In this document: positions 1 through 7,961 of the stretch, one piece after another
Numbering within the stretch: position 1 is the stretch's first letter
Layout of the letters: each line of letters starts with the position of its first letter
From: Frigoribacterium sp.
GTDB lineage: Bacteria > Actinomycetota > Actinomycetes > Actinomycetales > Microbacteriaceae
Reading direction: 5' to 3'
Assembly: GCA_025408445.1 (NCBI GenBank)
Contig: JANYIZ010000120.1
Coordinates: 1 to 37,561, forward strand
DNA length: 37,561 bases
Made by a program: the position numbers and the translations under genes
Notes under the pieces: model-generated
Databases searched by the model: none
Seen by the model: the letters and a program-made list of their open reading frames with translations, nothing else
What the model was told of the DNA's origin: nothing

Positions 1-145
1 GATCCCGGGCTGGCTCGCCATCGAGCGCACCCACCGTGCCGCTCGTGCCGGTCGCAACCCGTCCACGGGTGAGGCCATCCAGATCAAGGCAGGCTACGGC
101 GTTAAGGTCAGCGCCGGCAGCAAGCTGAAGGCCGCTGCAAAATAG
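1..145 (+). CDS. HU-family DNA-binding protein, C-terminal part (5' end outside window)
   Basis: The frame beginning at base 2 is open to a TAG at 143-145 and gives about 47 residues. It contains the motif GRNPSTGE followed by I-x-I-K-A and a basic Ala/Lys-rich end. The R-N-P-x-T-G-E segment is the conserved tip of the DNA-binding beta arm of HU/IHF proteins, and the rest matches the end of the HU fold. HU proteins bind DNA non-specifically as dimers and compact the nucleoid. The native length cannot be judged because the start lies upstream. The short tail does not look like the long Lys/Ala-rich extension of mycobacterial HupB. A hairpin lies 18 bases after the stop. Confidence 0.9.
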   Translation, partial: IPGWLAIERTHRAARAGRNPSTGEAIQIKAGYGVKVSAGSKLKAAAK

Positions 146-163
146 TCTATTTTTCTCGTCTTG

Positions 164-197
164 AAGGGGATGTCGGCCTCACGGTCGGCATCCCCTT
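164..197 (+). terminator. Hairpin after the HU gene, likely terminator
   Basis: Bases 164-178 pair with 183-197 in a 15-bp stem (two G-T wobbles) with a four-base loop, starting with AAGGGGATG and closing with CATCCCCTT. No clear T-run follows; a T-rich stretch (148-154) precedes it. Stable hairpins without a U-tract are common terminators in high-GC actinobacteria. The strand is inferred from the HU gene. Confidence 0.65.
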
Positions 198-273
198 CGG
201 TCATCCTGCCCTTCTGCTGCTCGCAAGCGGCGATCGGGGCGGGGGTCCAGATTGCTGATCTAGGCTGAAGAAC

Positions 274-2235
274 GTGCCACGGATCGTGAAAATCGCCGGT
301 CCAGCGCTGCTCTTGGTCATTGCCTTCGCATCCCTGCTTGCCGCGCTGGCGTTCGGCCATGCCGCGGACGCCCCCCGGCTCATCGATCCGGGCGCTCTCG
401 TGCGTTACGGCGTGCCGATCGCCACCATGCTGTTCAATCTCGGCGTGGCCGTCACTCTTGGGTCGCTCGTACTTCTGTGTTTCGCCATGAGCGCCGACAA
501 GCCGGAATTTGCCCGAACTCTCGACATCGCCGCTGGCGCGGCGGGCTTCTGGGCAATCGCCTCGGCGGTCACCGGCTTTCTCACCTTCATGAACTTCTAC
601 ACAAAACCGATCACACTCGACGCACACTTCGGGTCGATACTCGGCGACTTCCTCACCAACCAGGAGATCGGGCAAGCCTGGCTCGCGAGCACCCTCGTCG
701 CCGCAGTGGTGACGGTGCTGTGCTTCGCCGTGCGCAACCGCACGATGCTGGTATTCGTCACGGTCTTCGCCGCGGTCGGGCTGGTGCCCCAGGCATTGCA
801 GGGACACTCGGCGGATGCCGCCGGGCACGACGCAGCGGTCACCTCCCTCGGTCTCCACGTGGTGTTCGCGGCAATCTGGCTCGGCGGGCTCGTCACTATC
901 GTGTTCATCCGCAAGTCGCTCGAGGGCGGACGGATCGGGCCGATCATCTCCCGCTACTCCACGCTAGCCCTCATCTGTTTTGTCGTGGTTGCGGCCTCCG
1001 GCTATGTGAACGCGGCCCTGCGCGTCGGCTCGATCACGCAGCTGCTCACGCCATACGGCATCCTCGTGCTCGTCAAGATCTTCGCCCTGCTCACACTCGG
1101 ACTGTTCGGTCTCGGCGAGCGACGCTTCCTCATCGCAAAGATGCAGTCGTCGGCCCACAGCGGCAATCGCTTCTTCTGGTGGCTGATCGCGGCGGAGCTC
1201 GGCTTCATGGGCCTCGCCTCTGGTGTGGCCGCGGCTCTGGCGAGGACCGCCACTCCGGTGTCGCAGGATGCGACCCTCACCTCGCCGGCCTGGATTCTCA
1301 CGCAGGCCCCCCTGCCACCCGAGCTGACCTTTTCGCGCTACTTCACCACCTGGAACTTCGACATCCTCTGGGTACTGGTGATCGGCTTCCTCGCGTTCTT
1401 CTATATCGCCGGGGTGGTGCGGCTGCATCGCCGCGGCGATAAGTGGCCGGTGCATCGGCTCGTGGCCTGGCTTGCCGGTCTCGCCCTTCTGTTCTGGGTG
1501 ACCAATGGCGGCATCAATCTTTATGAGAAGTACCTTTTCAGCGCGCACATGCTCGGGCACATGCTGCTCGGCATGATGATCCCGGTGCTGCTCGCACCGG
1601 CGGCTCCGATCACCCTCGCGTTGCGCACCATCGCGAAGCGATCGGACGGAAGTCGTGGCCCGCGCGAGTGGATCATGCTGTTTGTGCATTCGCGGGCCTC
1701 GGCCATCCTCTCCAATCCGATCGTGGCGGCCATGCTCTTCGTGGTGTCGCTGTGGGTGTTTTACTACACGCCCCTGTTCAGCTGGGCGACCACGGACCAC
1801 ATCGGCCACACCGTGATGATCGTGCACTTTCTCATCACCGGCTACCTGTTCGTGCAGGCGCTGATCGGCGTCGATCCGCTGCCCTACCGCGCGCCGTACC
1901 CCATGCGATTGCTCGTGCTGCTGGGGACGATGGCCTTCCACGCCTTCTTCGGGCTCTCGCTGATCACCGGCACCGGGCTGCTGCTTGCCAACTGGTACGG
2001 GGCGATGGGGCGGGCCTGGGGCGTCAGCGCGATCGCCGACCAGCAGATCGTCGGCGGCATCGCCTGGAGTGTCGGAGAGATCCCTACGATCATCCTCGCC
2101 ATCACGGTGGCGATCATGTGGTCGAAGAGCGATGCGAGGGATGCCAAGCGGCTCGACCGCAAGGCCGAACGTGACGGTGACGCCGAACTGGTGGAATATA
2201 ACCGGATGCTGGCAGACCGGGCTGCCCGGCGCTAG
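274..2235 (+). CDS. CopD-CtaG fusion: copper / cytochrome c oxidase assembly membrane protein
   Basis: A polytopic membrane protein of 653 residues starting at GTG 274. The first ~310 residues have about eight hydrophobic segments and resemble the CopD copper-resistance domain. From about residue 340 the protein resembles the CtaG/caa3-type cytochrome oxidase assembly domain, with histidine-bearing helices such as HMLGHMLLGMM (about 426-436) and later IGHTVMIVHF. Such CopD-CtaG fusions are widespread in actinobacteria and are thought to move or insert copper at the cytoplasmic membrane, for example for cytochrome oxidase; the exact role is rarely tested. The C-terminus is charged and cytoplasmic-looking. 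It appears to be a single-gene unit between two hairpins. The ribosome binding site before the GTG is weak (GAAG), so the start is moderately certain. Confidence 0.88.
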   Translation: MPRIVKIAGPALLLVIAFASLLAALAFGHAADAPRLIDPGALVRYGVPIATMLFNLGVAVTLGSLVLLCFAMSADKPEFARTLDIAAGAAGFWAIASAVTGFLTFMNFYTKPITLDAHFGSILGDFLTNQEIGQAWLASTLVAAVVTVLCFAVRNRTMLVFVTVFAAVGLVPQALQGHSADAAGHDAAVTSLGLHVVFAAIWLGGLVTIVFIRKSLEGGRIGPIISRYSTLALICFVVVAASGYVNAALRVGSITQLLTPYGILVLVKIFALLTLGLFGLGERRFLIAKMQSSAHSGNRFFWWLIAAELGFMGLASGVAAALARTATPVSQDATLTSPAWILTQAPLPPELTFSRYFTTWNFDILWVLVIGFLAFFYIAGVVRLHRRGDKWPVHRLVAWLAGLALLFWVTNGGINLYEKYLFSAHMLGHMLLGMMIPVLLAPAAPITLALRTIAKRSDGSRGPREWIMLFVHSRASAILSNPIVAAMLFVVSLWVFYYTPLFSWATTDHIGHTVMIVHFLITGYLFVQALIGVDPLPYRAPYPMRLLVLLGTMAFHAFFGLSLITGTGLLLANWYGAMGRAWGVSAIADQQIVGGIAWSVGEIPTIILAITVAIMWSKSDARDAKRLDRKAERDGDAELVEYNRMLADRAARR

Positions 2236-2293
2236 CCGCACTGCGTCGCCTCGGCGAGGGGCGTCGTGCGTTGCACCCGCGTCTCTGCTCCCA

Positions 2294-2337
2294 TGAGTGA
2301 CACGCGTGCCCGAAAATCCGGGCGCGCGTGTCACTCA
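2294..2337. repeat. Palindromic intergenic element, copy 1
   Basis: Bases 2294-2312 (TGAGTGACACGCGTGCCCG) pair with 2319-2337 in a 19-bp stem with one G-T wobble and a six-base loop. A second copy with the same outer arms lies at 6996-7039. Both sit between convergent genes, so each could end transcription from both sides. The shared outer sequence between two unrelated sites points to a dispersed family rather than a chance terminator. Confidence 0.8.
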
Positions 2338-2415
2338 CGGCCGCGCCGGCTACGGCCCGCGCCCTCTCGGACCGCACAGGTGAGAGAGGAGAGAGTGTCA
2401 CGCGACCAGCGGACA

Positions 2416-3381
2416 CTACTGTGCCGTGATCACCGGACTGCCGTTACTGGCGAAGGTGATGAGGTATCGCACGCTGAATGGCACGTCGGCGTCGAAGGTG
2501 GAGAGGCTTCCGTCGAAGATCGATTTCACCTTCACCGTGAGATGGGCGACGGCTCCCGTCTCGGGAACCTGCCAGCGTCCCGCCGTGCTGCCCGGCACGA
2601 TGGTGACGATCGGATAGCTCACGATCGACCAGGTCGGAACGCTCTGTAGGCGGTCCGTGATCTGCTCCCCCATTGGACAGCCGGTGGGCAACAGCACCTT
2701 TTGGATTGTGCAGGCGGCCAGGAACTTGTCGAGTTCCTTCTGCACCTCACGAACGAATGCCGGGTTGGCCTGGATATCGACGGTGGCCTGCGCGACGGTG
2801 GCCGGCTCGTCGATCAATGCCGTCACCTTCGCGGCTGCGAGGTAGGCGGAAGAGTGGCTCAGCACTACCCGGCCCGGGGTAAGTACACGATAGGTGTGCA
2901 TCCGGCCCGAAGCGATGATGGGCAGGGTGACGCCATTGGCAACCACCCCGGTTCCGTTCTGAACGGTGACACCGAGGAGGCTCTGAGGCGAGTCGACGAA
3001 TCGCCACGCGGAGAAGACCCCGAGGCGCGCACCGGTGTGTTCCACGACGAAAGAGGAGGTACCCGCGCTGCCGCCAATGGTGTAACCGTATAAGACGGTG
3101 TGACGCCCGCCGCGGTCGTCAGTATCGCGAATGAGGTGGATGTCCGTGAGGGAGGCGAGTGCGGCGGGCGCCAGGAGCTCGTCCGTTCCGTCCGCGCTGA
3201 CCGTGACGCCGGGCATCCGCCGGGCATCCGCCACGTCCTGCCTGGCGACGGCGTGGAGGTAGGAGGAGACGAATCCTGAAGCGCTGTAGACGGTGACATT
3301 GAGTGTCGTCACCGTGCCGAGGAAAGCTAGCAGCAGCACCCCCAGCAGTACGAGCCAGCGGGCTACTATTCGGGGCGGCAT
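2416..3381 (-). CDS. Membrane-anchored protein of unknown function
   Basis: I do not recognise a named family. The protein is about 321 residues, with one hydrophobic segment near the N-terminus (about residues 7-30, after a short basic start) and a long polar remainder probably outside the membrane. Two cysteines far into the protein (in LAACTIQ and TGCPMGE, about 14 residues apart) could form a disulfide. The type resembles single-pass surface proteins of Microbacteriaceae, but this is an impression. The ATG at 3379-3381 was chosen because AGGA precedes it by about seven bases; a GTG two codons upstream (3387) is also possible. It is transcribed toward the palindrome at 2294-2337 and divergently from the helicase gene, about 120 bases away. 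Confidence 0.75.
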   Translation of the reverse strand: MPPRIVARWLVLLGVLLLAFLGTVTTLNVTVYSASGFVSSYLHAVARQDVADARRMPGVTVSADGTDELLAPAALASLTDIHLIRDTDDRGGRHTVLYGYTIGGSAGTSSFVVEHTGARLGVFSAWRFVDSPQSLLGVTVQNGTGVVANGVTLPIIASGRMHTYRVLTPGRVVLSHSSAYLAAAKVTALIDEPATVAQATVDIQANPAFVREVQKELDKFLAACTIQKVLLPTGCPMGEQITDRLQSVPTWSIVSYPIVTIVPGSTAGRWQVPETGAVAHLTVKVKSIFDGSLSTFDADVPFSVRYLITFASNGSPVITAQ

Positions 3382-3503
3382 CTCCACATCCTAAGCGGCA
3401 CCCGCGGGCCAGGGTTCTCTACAGGAGGCCACCGTGCGCGGAGTGATCCGCTTCGCTGGCGGTAGATTGGAGTGCTGTCCGGATGCCGGGAGGAAGGGGT
3501 TTC

Positions 3504-4802
3504 GTGGCCGAATTCGCACTCTCCGCCGAGCAGGCCGCCGTCTTCGAACTCATCGAGAACACCCGCGAGAACATCTTCGTCACCGGTCGCGCTGGCACGG
3601 GAAAATCCACACTGCTGAACCACCTGTCGTGGAACACCTCCAAGCAGGTGGTGATCGCCGCGCCAACGGGCGTCGCAGCACTCAACGTGGGCGGGCAGAC
3701 CATCCACTCACTCTTCCGGCTGCCGATCGGGGTGATCGCCGACCAGGCGATCGATCAGGTCCCCGAGCTACGCAAGCTGCTGAACACCATCGACACCCTG
3801 GTTATCGACGAGGTCTCGATGGTCAACGCCGACTTGGTGGATGCCATCGACCGCAGCCTGCGCCAGGCGCGCCAGAAGCCATTCACCGCCTTCGGGGGCG
3901 TGCAGGTGGTCTTGTTCGGTGACCCCTACCAGCTCGCCCCGGTACCGGGTGATGCCGACGAACGGGCATACTTCGCTGACCAGTACAGGTCGATGTGGTT
4001 CTTCGACGCCAAGGTGTGGCAGGAGACCGAGCTACGCATCTTCGAGCTGACTACCATCCACCGCCAGCATGAGGCCGAATTCAAGTTCATGCTCAATGCC
4101 GTACGCCATGGCATGGTCACCGCCGAAATTGCGGGTCGCCTCAACGAGACCGGGGCACGCTCGGCCCCGACGGATGGCACGATCACGCTCGCGACGCGCA
4201 ACGACACGGTCAACCGCATCAACGCCGCCGCCCTCGCCCGTCTGCCCGGTGCCGTGAAGACGGCCAAAGCAGACGTCACGGGAGAGTTCGGCGGCCGCTC
4301 CTATCCGGCCGACGAGTCGTTGCAACTCAAAGTCGGCGCGAGAGTGATGTTTTTACGCAACGACTCCGTTGGTGAGGGCGGCCAGCGCTGGGTGAACGGC
4401 ACGGTGGGCACGGTGACGAAGATCGCCTCAACCGTATTCGTGGACGTCGATGGCGAAGTGCATGAGGTGCAGCCGGCCATCTGGGAGAAGTTCAAATACA
4501 CCTACTCGGCGTCCACTAAGACGCTGAAGAAAGATATTGTGGCCGAATTCACCCAGTTCCCCCTCCGGCTGGCGTGGGCGGTCACCATCCACAAGTCCCA
4601 GGGCAAGACATACGATCGCGCGATTGTGGACCTCGGATCTGGCACCTTCAGCGCAGGACAGACCTACGTGGCGCTCAGCCGGCTCACCGAGCTCGAGGGG
4701 CTCTACCTCTCACGGCCACTGCGGCCGAGCGACATCCGTGTTGACCCGGACGTGCAACGGTTCATGAGCGGGGCAACGGCGGTGCCCGGCATCGAGGCGT
4801 GA
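3504..4802 (+). CDS. Pif1/RecD-like superfamily 1 ATP-dependent DNA helicase
   Basis: About 432 residues. Visible helicase motifs in order are Walker A GRAGTGKST (about 28-36), the following APTGVAA motif, Walker B VIDEVSM (about 100-106), motif III GDPYQLAPV (about 139-147), the C-terminal TIHKSQGKT and YVALSRLT (about 387-394). This arrangement is typical of Pif1/RecD-type 5'-to-3' helicases, which act in replication and repair. There is no obvious accessory domain, and the length fits the compact bacterial Pif1-like group. GTG 3504 was chosen over ATG 3483 because a strong AGGAAGG ribosome site (3491-3497) sits just upstream of it. The gene stands alone; its specific cellular role cannot be read from the context. 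Confidence 0.88.
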   Translation: MAEFALSAEQAAVFELIENTRENIFVTGRAGTGKSTLLNHLSWNTSKQVVIAAPTGVAALNVGGQTIHSLFRLPIGVIADQAIDQVPELRKLLNTIDTLVIDEVSMVNADLVDAIDRSLRQARQKPFTAFGGVQVVLFGDPYQLAPVPGDADERAYFADQYRSMWFFDAKVWQETELRIFELTTIHRQHEAEFKFMLNAVRHGMVTAEIAGRLNETGARSAPTDGTITLATRNDTVNRINAAALARLPGAVKTAKADVTGEFGGRSYPADESLQLKVGARVMFLRNDSVGEGGQRWVNGTVGTVTKIASTVFVDVDGEVHEVQPAIWEKFKYTYSASTKTLKKDIVAEFTQFPLRLAWAVTIHKSQGKTYDRAIVDLGSGTFSAGQTYVALSRLTELEGLYLSRPLRPSDIRVDPDVQRFMSGATAVPGIEA

Positions 4803-5285
4803 ACGGGCCCTAGCGTGGCTGCGCCGTAGCGTGGCTGCGACGCAGCCTCGCAACGCGGCGGCCTTGGCGCTGAAAAGGTCAGGGAGAATTGACCCTTCGG
4901 TCTCACAGCCGAACTGCCGCTGCATGAGCGATTGGTCGACGCGTGCACTCGTCGGGAGAGAGGCCAGATCGAGGCGGATGGCGGACGGCCGCGCGAGTTG
5001 CGGGCTGACGAACGGCGCAGCTACCGGATCCTCCACCATCCGCTCCCCCGCGGATTCGACAGGCGAGTAGGTGAAGGGCCGTGGGTAACAAGCGCGATGT
5101 CGGTCTCGCGGGTGCCCGCGTCCGTAATGGGGTCGGACCGGAAGCCTGTGCCCTCGCTGTCACCGGGGGCGGACCAGGAGCGTGCGGGCAACTCTCGCCT
5201 GAAGGGTATGACAAAGGCCATGACGACTCTTGAGCTCGGGTGAGGTGACTCGAAGTGTATTCAGATGGAGTGACTGATGCTGCGC
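4803..5285. other. Intergenic region without a supported gene
   Basis: About 480 bases between the helicase and a convergent membrane-protein gene. It opens with a perfect 13-bp direct repeat, TAGCGTGGCTGCG at 4811-4823 and 4827-4839, as part of a 16-bp tandem unit. The CGCAGCC at 4841-4847 can pair with the GGCTGCG of the first unit, so this may be the helicase terminator. Short open frames exist on both strands, but none has a good ribosome site plus a recognisable protein. Confidence 0.5.
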
Positions 5286-5849
5286 TTAATGGCCCATCCC
5301 GGGAAGATTCATGGTCATCATTCCGCCCATGGTGCCGCCGTGTTCGATGGCGACCGCACCGGCCTGAGTGGCGGCGAGCGCCGGAGTTGTGAGAGCGCCA
5401 ACGAGTATGCCGGCAATAATCACAGCGGATAGATATTTCACGGCGGTGGCCGGCTTGGCAGCCGGAGTCGACGGCTCGGTTTCGGCCTCGGTCTCGGTCT
5501 GCCGACGCAGGATGACGCTTAGTATGCCCGCGATGAAGAGTTCGAAAATGGCCGCGATCCCCATTGGCACAAAGCGCAGCGAGGAGGCGACCTGCGGTGC
5601 GGCGAGAAGGGTGACCGTGACCGTGAGAAGGCTCCAAAGCAGGAGCGGTGTGACGGCACCGGCGTGAGCCAGCCGGGGCGAGACTAGACGGTCTTTCACG
5701 AGGATGAGCACGCCCCAGGAGAGTTCGGCGATACCGAATAGCGCCAGGGGGATGCTGATCGCCAGGGGAGAGCTGATCACGAGTGCCAGGTGGATGATTC
5801 CAGCACCAATGGCTGCGAACGAGAGCCAGGCGCGGACAATAACAGTCAT
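5286..5849 (-). CDS. Integral membrane protein with Met/Gly/His-rich C-terminal tail
   Basis: 187 residues. Four hydrophobic segments fill the first ~120 residues, then come a Glu/Thr/Pro-rich linker (ETEAETEPSTPAAKPAT), a further hydrophobic segment with an ALAA-like end, and a tail rich in Met, Gly and His (pieces such as EHGGTMGGMM and LPGMGH). The last hydrophobic segment followed by A-L-A-A looks like a signal-peptidase-type site, so the tail may lie outside the cell. Met/His-rich tails often bind copper or silver, but no metal role is shown. A GGGAG site precedes the ATG. A DUF4383 gene lies 34 bases upstream on the same strand, so the two may form an operon. Confidence 0.75.
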   Translation of the reverse strand: MTVIVRAWLSFAAIGAGIIHLALVISSPLAISIPLALFGIAELSWGVLILVKDRLVSPRLAHAGAVTPLLLWSLLTVTVTLLAAPQVASSLRFVPMGIAAIFELFIAGILSVILRRQTETEAETEPSTPAAKPATAVKYLSAVIIAGILVGALTTPALAATQAGAVAIEHGGTMGGMMTMNLPGMGH

Positions 5850-5883
5850 GTGAGCTCTCCCGTGCGATTCTGTCGGCAGATCG

Positions 5884-6294
5884 TTACGCGGTGGCGTGGG
5901 CGCGGACGACCTTATCGGCGCCGAGACCGACGCCGAGCAGGATCACGGCGCTGCCGAAGTGGAGCACGTTATCCGCGCTGTTGATGGCCAGGATGTTGGC
6001 GGCCGAGTTCAGGATGAATAGGCCGACGATGCCGAGCAGCAAGTAGGCCGCGCCGACGACGGAGTTGACCGTCTTTGAGGCGCGCACGTTGGACAGTCCG
6101 GCGATGAGCAGGGCTGCACCGATGAGAAGGTGGGCCACGTTATGGAACACGTTGACCTCGAAGATGCCGAGCAGCAGGCCGCCCTTGGTGTCGAAGAATC
6201 CAACACCGGAGGTAGCCGTGAAGCCGAGCAGGCCGACGAGAAGGTAGACCGCACCGAAGACAGTTGCCAGCAGGCGGTTGGGCGACTTGGACAT
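5884..6294 (-). CDS. DUF4383 domain membrane protein
   Basis: 136 residues with four predicted membrane segments. The pattern matches DUF4383: a start with N-x-L-x-x-x-FGAVYLLVGLLGF, a middle FHNVAHLLIGAALL and a fourth segment beginning NVLHFGSA. The histidines in VFHNVAHL and NVLHF are recurring features of the family. Members are small actinobacterial membrane proteins of unknown function, often near stress genes. The ATG is supported by a GAGGAG ribosome site just upstream. The gene is probably the first of a two-gene operon with the Met/His-tailed protein and diverges from the DinB-family gene. A 13-bp palindrome lies in its upstream region (6337-6349). Confidence 0.85.
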   Translation of the reverse strand: MSKSPNRLLATVFGAVYLLVGLLGFTATSGVGFFDTKGGLLLGIFEVNVFHNVAHLLIGAALLIAGLSNVRASKTVNSVVGAAYLLLGIVGLFILNSAANILAINSADNVLHFGSAVILLGVGLGADKVVRAHATA

Positions 6295-6336
6295 GATATT
6301 TCTCCTCTACAGCTCGACGGGTGTCTCGCTTGACTA

Positions 6337-6349
6337 GGTGTTCGACACC
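6337..6349. promoter_or_regulatory. Palindrome GGTGTTCGACACC, possible operator
   Basis: A perfect inverted repeat (GGTGT-TCG-ACACC) 43 to 55 bases upstream of the DUF4383 start codon, in the divergent region before the DinB-family gene. Its position suits a repressor site, but no regulator is known and a palindrome this short can occur by chance. Confidence 0.35.
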
Positions 6350-6473
6350 ATCGACCTCACGGTTTGGTAGCGGATGCTCATCGTGCGTTCAGCGCGCCTG
6401 CAGAAGGCGTGCACTGACTACTCAGTATGGGTGAGCTGTGTCACCGCTGCCGTTCGTGCGTCACTATGGGAGC

Positions 6474-6998
6474 ATGCCGATCATCCCCGACAGCAAGAAC
6501 TGGACCTGGGTGCTGGAGCGACCCTGTGCCGAATGCGGCTTCGACGCCGCGACCATAACTGAATACGAGGTCGCTGGCATTGTGCGTGCGAACGCCGCGG
6601 CCTGGCCGGCGGTGCTGGAGCGTGCGGATGTGGCGGTACGCCCCGATGGCAGCACTTGGTCCGGGCTCGAATACGCCGCGCACGTGCGCGATGTGTTCCG
6701 CCTCTACCGCTCACGCCTGCTCCTGATGCTCGCCAAAGACGACCCGATGTATCCCAACTGGGACCAGGACGAGACCGCGGTGGTGGAGCGCTACAACGAA
6801 CTGGATCCCGCCATCGTTGCGACCGAGATCATCGAGGCTGGCTCCGCGCTCGCCGATGCCTTCGACGCAGTGCCGGCAGATTCGTGGCACCGCCCCGGCC
6901 GCCGCAGCGACGGCGCCCGATTCACCGTCGCGAGCTTCGCCGTGTATCTCGCGCACGATCCCACGCATCACCTCTGGGACGTGCGCGCGCGCCCCTGA
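6474..6998 (+). CDS. DinB-family protein
   Basis: 174 residues. The N-terminal part has the stretch WTWVLERPCAECGFD, seen in a group of actinobacterial DinB-like proteins. Histidine-bearing motifs AAHVRDV (about residue 70) and LAHDPTHHLWDV near the end match the metal-binding histidines of the DinB/YfiT four-helix fold. Such proteins are metal-dependent enzymes, some acting as thiol (bacillithiol or mycothiol) transferases; the substrate here is unknown. The ATG at 6474 was preferred to an upstream in-frame GTG (6438) because homologue-like sequence starts there and a GGGAG lies just upstream. The TGA stop is inside the palindromic element at 6996-7039. Confidence 0.82.
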   Translation: MPIIPDSKNWTWVLERPCAECGFDAATITEYEVAGIVRANAAAWPAVLERADVAVRPDGSTWSGLEYAAHVRDVFRLYRSRLLLMLAKDDPMYPNWDQDETAVVERYNELDPAIVATEIIEAGSALADAFDAVPADSWHRPGRRSDGARFTVASFAVYLAHDPTHHLWDVRARP

Positions 6999-7039
6999 GT
7001 GACACTCGCGCCTGAATATGCGGGCACGAGTGTCACTCA
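6996..7039. repeat. Palindromic intergenic element, copy 2
   Basis: Bases 6996-7014 (TGAGTGACACTCGCGCCTG) pair with 7021-7039, with one mismatch and one wobble, around a six-base loop. The outer arms TGAGTGACAC and GTGTCACTCA are identical to those of the copy at 2294-2337. The first three bases are the stop codon of the DinB-family gene, and the ngcG-like permease gene ends 34 bases further on, so it can serve as a bidirectional terminator between convergent genes. Confidence 0.8.
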
Positions 7040-7073
7040 CGGGCGCAGAGGGCGCGCCGGGCGCAGCAGGAGA

Positions 7074-7961
7074 CTACTTGCTCGTGCCCTGCGACACCGA
7101 ACCCTGCAGTTGGCGCTGGAAGACCAGGTAGACGATGAACACCGGCACGATCGTCATGACGGCTCCGGCGAAGAGCTGGCCGAAGTTGACCGAGTATCCG
7201 GCCTGGGAGGCGAACGACGCCATGCCCTGGGTGAGCACGTAGTTCTTCGGGTCGGTATTCAGTGCCACCGGCAGCAGGAACTGGTTCCACAGGCCGACAA
7301 AGTTGAGGATGGCCACGGTCGCGAGCCCGGGGCGGGACATCGGCAGCATCACCTGAAAGAACGTACGCCATTCGCCCGCGCCATCCAGGGCCGCCGCCTC
7401 GGCGATTGAGAGGGGAAGCGCTTTGAAGAACGAGAAAAGAAAGAACACGGTGAACGGCAACGCGAACGCCGCATAGGTAAGGATGAGGCCGGGCAGCGTG
7501 TTGAGCAGGCCGATGTTGCGCAGCACGAAGAACAGCGGCACTATCGCGAGGAAGATCGGGAAGGTGAGCCCGGCGAGCATCAGGTAGTAGATGGCTCGGT
7601 TTCCTGGAAACTGGAACCGGGCGAGCACATATGCGCACATCGCCCCGAACAGCATCGTGACGGCAAGGGCACCGAACACCACAATGATCGAGTTCAGCAG
7701 GAAGCTGCCGATGCCGGCGGTGGTCCAGGCGCCGACGTAGTTGTCGAAGTTCCATTTCGACGGTAGCGAAAAAGGCGACGAGAAGATTTCGGAGCTCGTC
7801 TTGAACGAAGACATGACCGTCCAGAGCAGCGGAAGCACCACGATGAGGGACCAGATGGTGAGGATGGTGTGCGAGATTCCGCCGACGACTCGGTCACTCG
7901 TCGTTGGCGTCGACTTGCGAGTGATGACGCGGGCCGGGACATCCGCCTTGATCGTGGTCAT
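7074..7961 (-). CDS. Carbohydrate ABC transporter permease (MalG/NgcG type)
   Basis: 295 residues with six predicted membrane helices. The cytoplasmic EAA loop for ATPase contact is present as EAAALDGAG followed by MLPMSRP (about residues 190-212). The family is the MalG-type inner-membrane subunit of sugar importers. Its start overlaps the stop of the upstream permease (ATGA), and together with the lipoprotein it forms an NgcE-F-G set for N-acetylglucosamine or chitobiose uptake. No ATPase gene is present in the locus. Actinobacterial importers of this kind usually share one MsiK-type ATPase encoded elsewhere, so this is probably not a defect. It is the last gene of the minus-strand operon and ends before the palindrome at 6996-7039. 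Confidence 0.9.
   Translation of the reverse strand: MTTIKADVPARVITRKSTPTTSDRVVGGISHTILTIWSLIVVLPLLWTVMSSFKTSSEIFSSPFSLPSKWNFDNYVGAWTTAGIGSFLLNSIIVVFGALAVTMLFGAMCAYVLARFQFPGNRAIYYLMLAGLTFPIFLAIVPLFFVLRNIGLLNTLPGLILTYAAFALPFTVFFLFSFFKALPLSIAEAAALDGAGEWRTFFQVMLPMSRPGLATVAILNFVGLWNQFLLPVALNTDPKNYVLTQGMASFASQAGYSVNFGQLFAGAVMTIVPVFIVYLVFQRQLQGSVSQGTSK

Noticed and set aside
964-2334. Long minus-strand open frame antisense to the CopD-CtaG gene
   Set aside because: Its composition is typical of a high-GC shadow frame (His/Arg/Glu/Gly-rich, no family), and the plus strand encodes a clear membrane protein.
4831-5243. Small open frames between the helicase and the Met/His-tailed gene
   Set aside because: No convincing ribosome site, no family and composition like shadow frames; left as non-coding.
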